Shown piece after piece: positions 61,381-64,000 of a stretch of 64,000 bases of DNA (positions are counted from its first letter, which is position 1; every line of letters begins with the position of its first letter). A model generated the notes under the pieces. The model saw nothing but the letters and a program-made list of their open reading frames with translations, ran no database searches and was not told the origin of the DNA. The position numbers and the translations under genes are program-made. Origin of the DNA: Mycobacterium sp. 852002-51961_SCH5331710 (GTDB taxonomy: Bacteria; Actinomycetota; Actinomycetes; Mycobacteriales; Mycobacteriaceae); assembly GCF_001665535.1 (NCBI RefSeq), contig NZ_LZSQ01000100.1, positions 124,001 through 188,000 of the forward strand, given 5' to 3'.

Positions 61381-63396
61381 ATGCGCCTTGTCCGCTTGCT
61401 GACCCTCGTGCTCGTCATGCTCACCGCCGGTGCCCTGATCGCGCCGACGGTGTCCGCCGAGCCGCCGTTTCGACTTCCGGGCTACGTCACCGACAACGCG
61501 GGCGTCCTCAACAGCGCCGGCCGCGCGGAGGTGACGTCGGCGATCGACTCGCTCTACAACAGCCGCAAGACCCGGCTGTGGGTGGTCTACGTCGACTCGT
61601 TCGACCGTCAGTCGGCCGAGACCTGGGCGCGCAACACCATGCGCGCGAGCGACCTGGGTTCGTATGACGCTCTGCTCGCGGTGGCCACCGTCGACCGCTC
61701 GTGCGCGTTCCTGGTGCCCGACAGCGCCACCGAGTTGAGCTCGAGCCGGGTGGACAGCGTGCGGCGCAACGACATCGAACCCGCACTGCGGCAGAGCGAT
61801 TGGGCCGGGGCGGCGGTCGCGGCGGCCGACGGGCTCGCGGCGTCGAGTAGTTCCGGCAGCCTCAGCTGGGTCGGGCTGCTCGTGGCGCTCGGGGTGATCG
61901 CGCTGGCGGTCGTGGTGCTGATGATCTGGCGTCGGCGCCGGCGCAGCAAGCGCCGCAAGGCCGAGTTCGCCGCCGCGCGCCGGGTGGATCCCACCGATCC
62001 GCAGGCGTTGGCGTCGGTGTCTCTGGACGCGCTCGACGAGTTGTCGCGCGCGATGGTGGTCGAGGTGGACAACGCGGTGCGCACCAGCGACCACGAACTG
62101 GAGTTGGCCGTCGAGGAGTTCGGCGCGGACCGGACCGAGCCATTCACGCGGGCGGTCAACAACGCGAAAACGACGCTCGCGCAGGCGTTCAACGTCCGGC
62201 AGATCCTCGACGACGCCATCCCGGAGACGCCCGCCCAGCGTCGCGACCTGCTCACCCGCGTGGTGGTCGCGGCGGCCAAGGCCGACCGCGAGTTGGACGC
62301 GCAGCGGGACGCGTTCACCGAGCTGCGGAACCTGGTGATCAATGCGCCGTCGAAGCTGGACGCGATGACCCAGCGGGTGGTCGACATCACCGCTCGGCTC
62401 GACCCGTCGCGCGAGAAACTCTCACAGCTGCACAGCGAGTTCGACGCGGCGGCGCTGAGTTCGGTGGCCGGAAACGTCGACGCGGCCAGGGAACTGCTCA
62501 CCTTCGCCGACGAGAACATCAGCCGCGGCCGCGAGCTCGCCGCCCGTCCGGTGCCGGGCCGCCAGAGCGAACTCGTCGAGTGTGTGCGTGCGGCGGAGTC
62601 CGCGTTGGTGCAGGCGCGTGGGCTGCTCGATGCGGTGGACAGCGCGGCCAGCGACATCCGGCGAGCCGCCGCCACGTTGCCCGCGACGATCGAGGACATC
62701 CAGAACGGCATCAAACAGGCCGGTGCGCTGCTTCAGCAGGGCAACGTGCCGCAAGCAGCGCAGCTGGCCGAGGCCCGCGACGCCGCGGCGGCTGCCGTCG
62801 CGATCGCGCAGCGCGAGAAGGCGACTGACCCGCTGGGTGCGTTCACGGAATTGACGAAGGCGGACGCGAACCTCGACCGGCTGCTGGCCGCTGTCGAAGA
62901 GGAGCGCGAGGCGGCCGAGCGGCTCAAACGAGCGCTCGACGAAGCGCTGTTCACGGCGCGCTCGCGGGTCCGGTCGGTGTCGGATTTCATCGACACCCGC
63001 CGCGGCATCATCGGGCCCGAGGCGCGCACCCGGCTGGCCGAGGCCGTTCGGCAGATCAGCGCCGCCGAAGAAAAGCGGCAGAGCGATCCCGCCGGCGCCA
63101 TTTCCCACGCCAACGGCGCCGCGATGCTCGCGTCCCAGGCGCAGAACCTGGCCAACGCCGACGTGCAGAACGCCCACAACTCGTTCATGGGGCCGTTCGG
63201 TGGCGGCCGCGGCGGCGGGGGCAACATGGGCGCCGTCATCGGCGGCATCCTGATCGGCAACATCCTCAGCGGCGGGATGCGCGGCGGCTTCGGCGGTTTC
63301 GGCGGCGGCGGGTTCGGTGGCGGCGGGTTCGGCCCCGGTTCGTTCGGCGGCTCAGGCGGCGGAGGCGGGATGTTCGGCGGCGGCGGCCGCTTCTAG
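61381..63396 (+). CDS. TPM-domain membrane protein with Gly-rich tail
   Basis: A 671-residue exported protein matching Rv2345 in position and size. A signal peptide (1-26, ending VSAEPP) is followed by a TPM domain (about 30-150, with LPGYVTDNAGVLNSAGR), a transmembrane helix (about 160-182) followed by many arginines, long cytoplasmic coiled-coil helices (about 200-600), and a Gly/Phe-rich C-terminus (GGGFGGGGFGPGSFGGS). TPM domains occur in proteins for membrane repair or photosystem maintenance; the function here is unknown. TAGATT just upstream of ATG 61381 could be a -10 box for a leaderless transcript. Confidence 0.88.
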   Translation: MRLVRLLTLVLVMLTAGALIAPTVSAEPPFRLPGYVTDNAGVLNSAGRAEVTSAIDSLYNSRKTRLWVVYVDSFDRQSAETWARNTMRASDLGSYDALLAVATVDRSCAFLVPDSATELSSSRVDSVRRNDIEPALRQSDWAGAAVAAADGLAASSSSGSLSWVGLLVALGVIALAVVVLMIWRRRRRSKRRKAEFAAARRVDPTDPQALASVSLDALDELSRAMVVEVDNAVRTSDHELELAVEEFGADRTEPFTRAVNNAKTTLAQAFNVRQILDDAIPETPAQRRDLLTRVVVAAAKADRELDAQRDAFTELRNLVINAPSKLDAMTQRVVDITARLDPSREKLSQLHSEFDAAALSSVAGNVDAARELLTFADENISRGRELAARPVPGRQSELVECVRAAESALVQARGLLDAVDSAASDIRRAAATLPATIEDIQNGIKQAGALLQQGNVPQAAQLAEARDAAAAAVAIAQREKATDPLGAFTELTKADANLDRLLAAVEEEREAAERLKRALDEALFTARSRVRSVSDFIDTRRGIIGPEARTRLAEAVRQISAAEEKRQSDPAGAISHANGAAMLASQAQNLANADVQNAHNSFMGPFGGGRGGGGNMGAVIGGILIGNILSGGMRGGFGGFGGGGFGGGGFGPGSFGGSGGGGGMFGGGGRF

Positions 63397-63425
63397 GTCA
63401 CCCCGCTTCTAGGTCTCCCCATTCG

Positions 63426-63551
63426 GCGAGGGTGCGTGTTTGCACACGACACCCCGCCGATTCCCGACGGGTTGCGCACGCTCGTCGCCGTCCGAGCGTG
63501 CGTAAGGTGCTGGCTTTCCGCGGCGTGTCGTGTGCAAACACGCACGCTCGC
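63426..63551. repeat. Nested inverted repeat between convergent genes
   Basis: The outer arms at 63426-63459 and 63518-63551 agree at 31 of 34 bases in inverted orientation. Inside, GCGCACGCTCG (63474-63484) and CGAGCGTGCGT (63493-63503) form a second hairpin with an eight-base loop. The inner arm repeats the outer-arm end (CGCACGCTCG). It lies between the convergent TPM gene and glyS. It could be a MITE-like or mycobacterial intergenic repeat, or a two-way transcript terminator. Confidence 0.85.
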
Positions 63552-63560
63552 GGTAAGTGG

Positions 63561-64000
63561 TTAGCAGCCTTTGAGGCGGGCGGCGAGGTAGTCGCTGACG
63601 TTGTCGAGCGACACCCGGTCCTGCGTCATGGCGTCGCGCTCGCGGATCGTGACCGCGTGGTCCTCGAGTGAGTCGAAGTCGACGGTCACACAGAACGGGG
63701 TGCCGATTTCGTCCTGGCGGCGGTAACGCCGGCCGATTGCGCCCGCGTCGTCGAAATCGACGTTCCAGCACTTGCGCAGCTCGGCGGCGAGGTCACGCGC
63801 CTTCGGCGAGAGCGCCTCGTTGCGCGACAACGGCAGCACCGCGGCCTTGACCGGCGCCAGCCGCGGGTCCAGCCGCAACACCGTGCGCTTGTCGACGCCG
63901 CCCTTGGCGTTCGGCGCCTCGTCCTCGGCGTAGGCGTCGACGAGGAACGCCATGAACGACCGCGTCAGCCCGGCCGCCGGCTCGATCACGTACGGAACGT
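63561..64000 (-). CDS. glyS: Glycyl-tRNA synthetase, C-terminal part
   Basis: The C-terminal 146 codons of a class II glycyl-tRNA synthetase of the single-chain type; the gene runs off the right edge. [19 protein letters not shown] is the class II motif 3 region, and [20 protein letters not shown] opens the anticodon-binding domain, which ends with [18 protein letters not shown]. It charges tRNA-Gly. The order dgt-Rv2345-(region)-glyS fits mycobacteria, with the genes between Rv2345 and glyS of M. tuberculosis absent here. Confidence 0.95.
   Translation of the reverse strand, partial: VPYVIEPAAGLTRSFMAFLVDAYAEDEAPNAKGGVDKRTVLRLDPRLAPVKAAVLPLSRNEALSPKARDLAAELRKCWNVDFDDAGAIGRRYRRQDEIGTPFCVTVDFDSLEDHAVTIRERDAMTQDRVSLDNVSDYLAARLKGC

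Overview
The window is high-GC actinobacterial DNA and almost certainly comes from a Mycobacterium (or Mycolicibacterium) chromosome. Three things support this. First, both flanks match, as I remember it, the gene order of the M. tuberculosis Rv2313c-Rv2327 and asnT-Rv2342-dnaG-dgt-Rv2345-glyS segments. Second, there is a complete yrbEAB-mceABCDEF operon. Third, there are several mycofactocin-, F420- and P450-type oxidoreductases. No insertion sequence, phage gene or CRISPR array is visible.

Left flank (1-11.9 kb): the end of a small membrane protein, a tRNA with a CAU anticodon, a carboxymuconolactone-decarboxylase-like gene, tldE and tldD, the uspABC amino-sugar importer, an energy-coupling-factor (ECF) transporter made of a T component and a fused S-A-A' protein, and a MarR regulator with a palindromic operator in front of an MFS exporter. 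Right flank (56.8-64 kb): a small conserved gene, tRNA-Asn, two small genes, dnaG, dgt, a TPM-domain membrane protein, a nested inverted repeat, and the 3' part of glyS.

Between the flanks (about 11.9-53.7 kb) is an accessory block for uptake and CoA-dependent breakdown of an unidentified hydrophobic carboxylic acid. It encodes two acyl-CoA ligases, a CaiB-type CoA-transferase, a two-subunit acyl-CoA dehydrogenase (ACAD), a fused tandem ACAD beside an APH-like kinase, an acyl-CoA oxidase-like enzyme and a double-hotdog MaoC-type hydratase. It also has two crotonase-fold enzymes, an Ltp2-like thiolase-fold aldolase with a DUF35 zinc-ribbon partner, an aldehyde dehydrogenase, a thioesterase, two P450s, an F420-type (LLM) oxidoreductase, a mycofactocin-type SDR, an AveC-like membrane protein and an amidohydrolase. 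The mce transporter starts 17 bases after an ACAD gene and appears co-transcribed with it. Two FadR-type GntR regulators, one a tandem duplication, lie inside the block.

Six promoter regions in this block share a 15-base element close to CTTAATCAGTATACT, placed at the expected -10 position. Its centre (GTATAC and variants) fits the FadR-subfamily operator pattern, so the ligases, aldolase, P450, hydratases, ALDH, ACAD pair and mce operon are probably one regulon. The enzyme set suggests side-chain-style degradation: activation, dehydrogenation, hydration, retro-aldol cleavage, and possibly phosphorylation and elimination of a 4-hydroxyacyl-CoA. The substrate cannot be told from sequence. After the block come a VIT-type transporter, secreted proteins and a DUF4185 (GH183, D-arabinanase family) secreted protein. 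No gene-free stretch exceeds 300 bases; the longest (50721-50952) holds only a 10-base inverted repeat.
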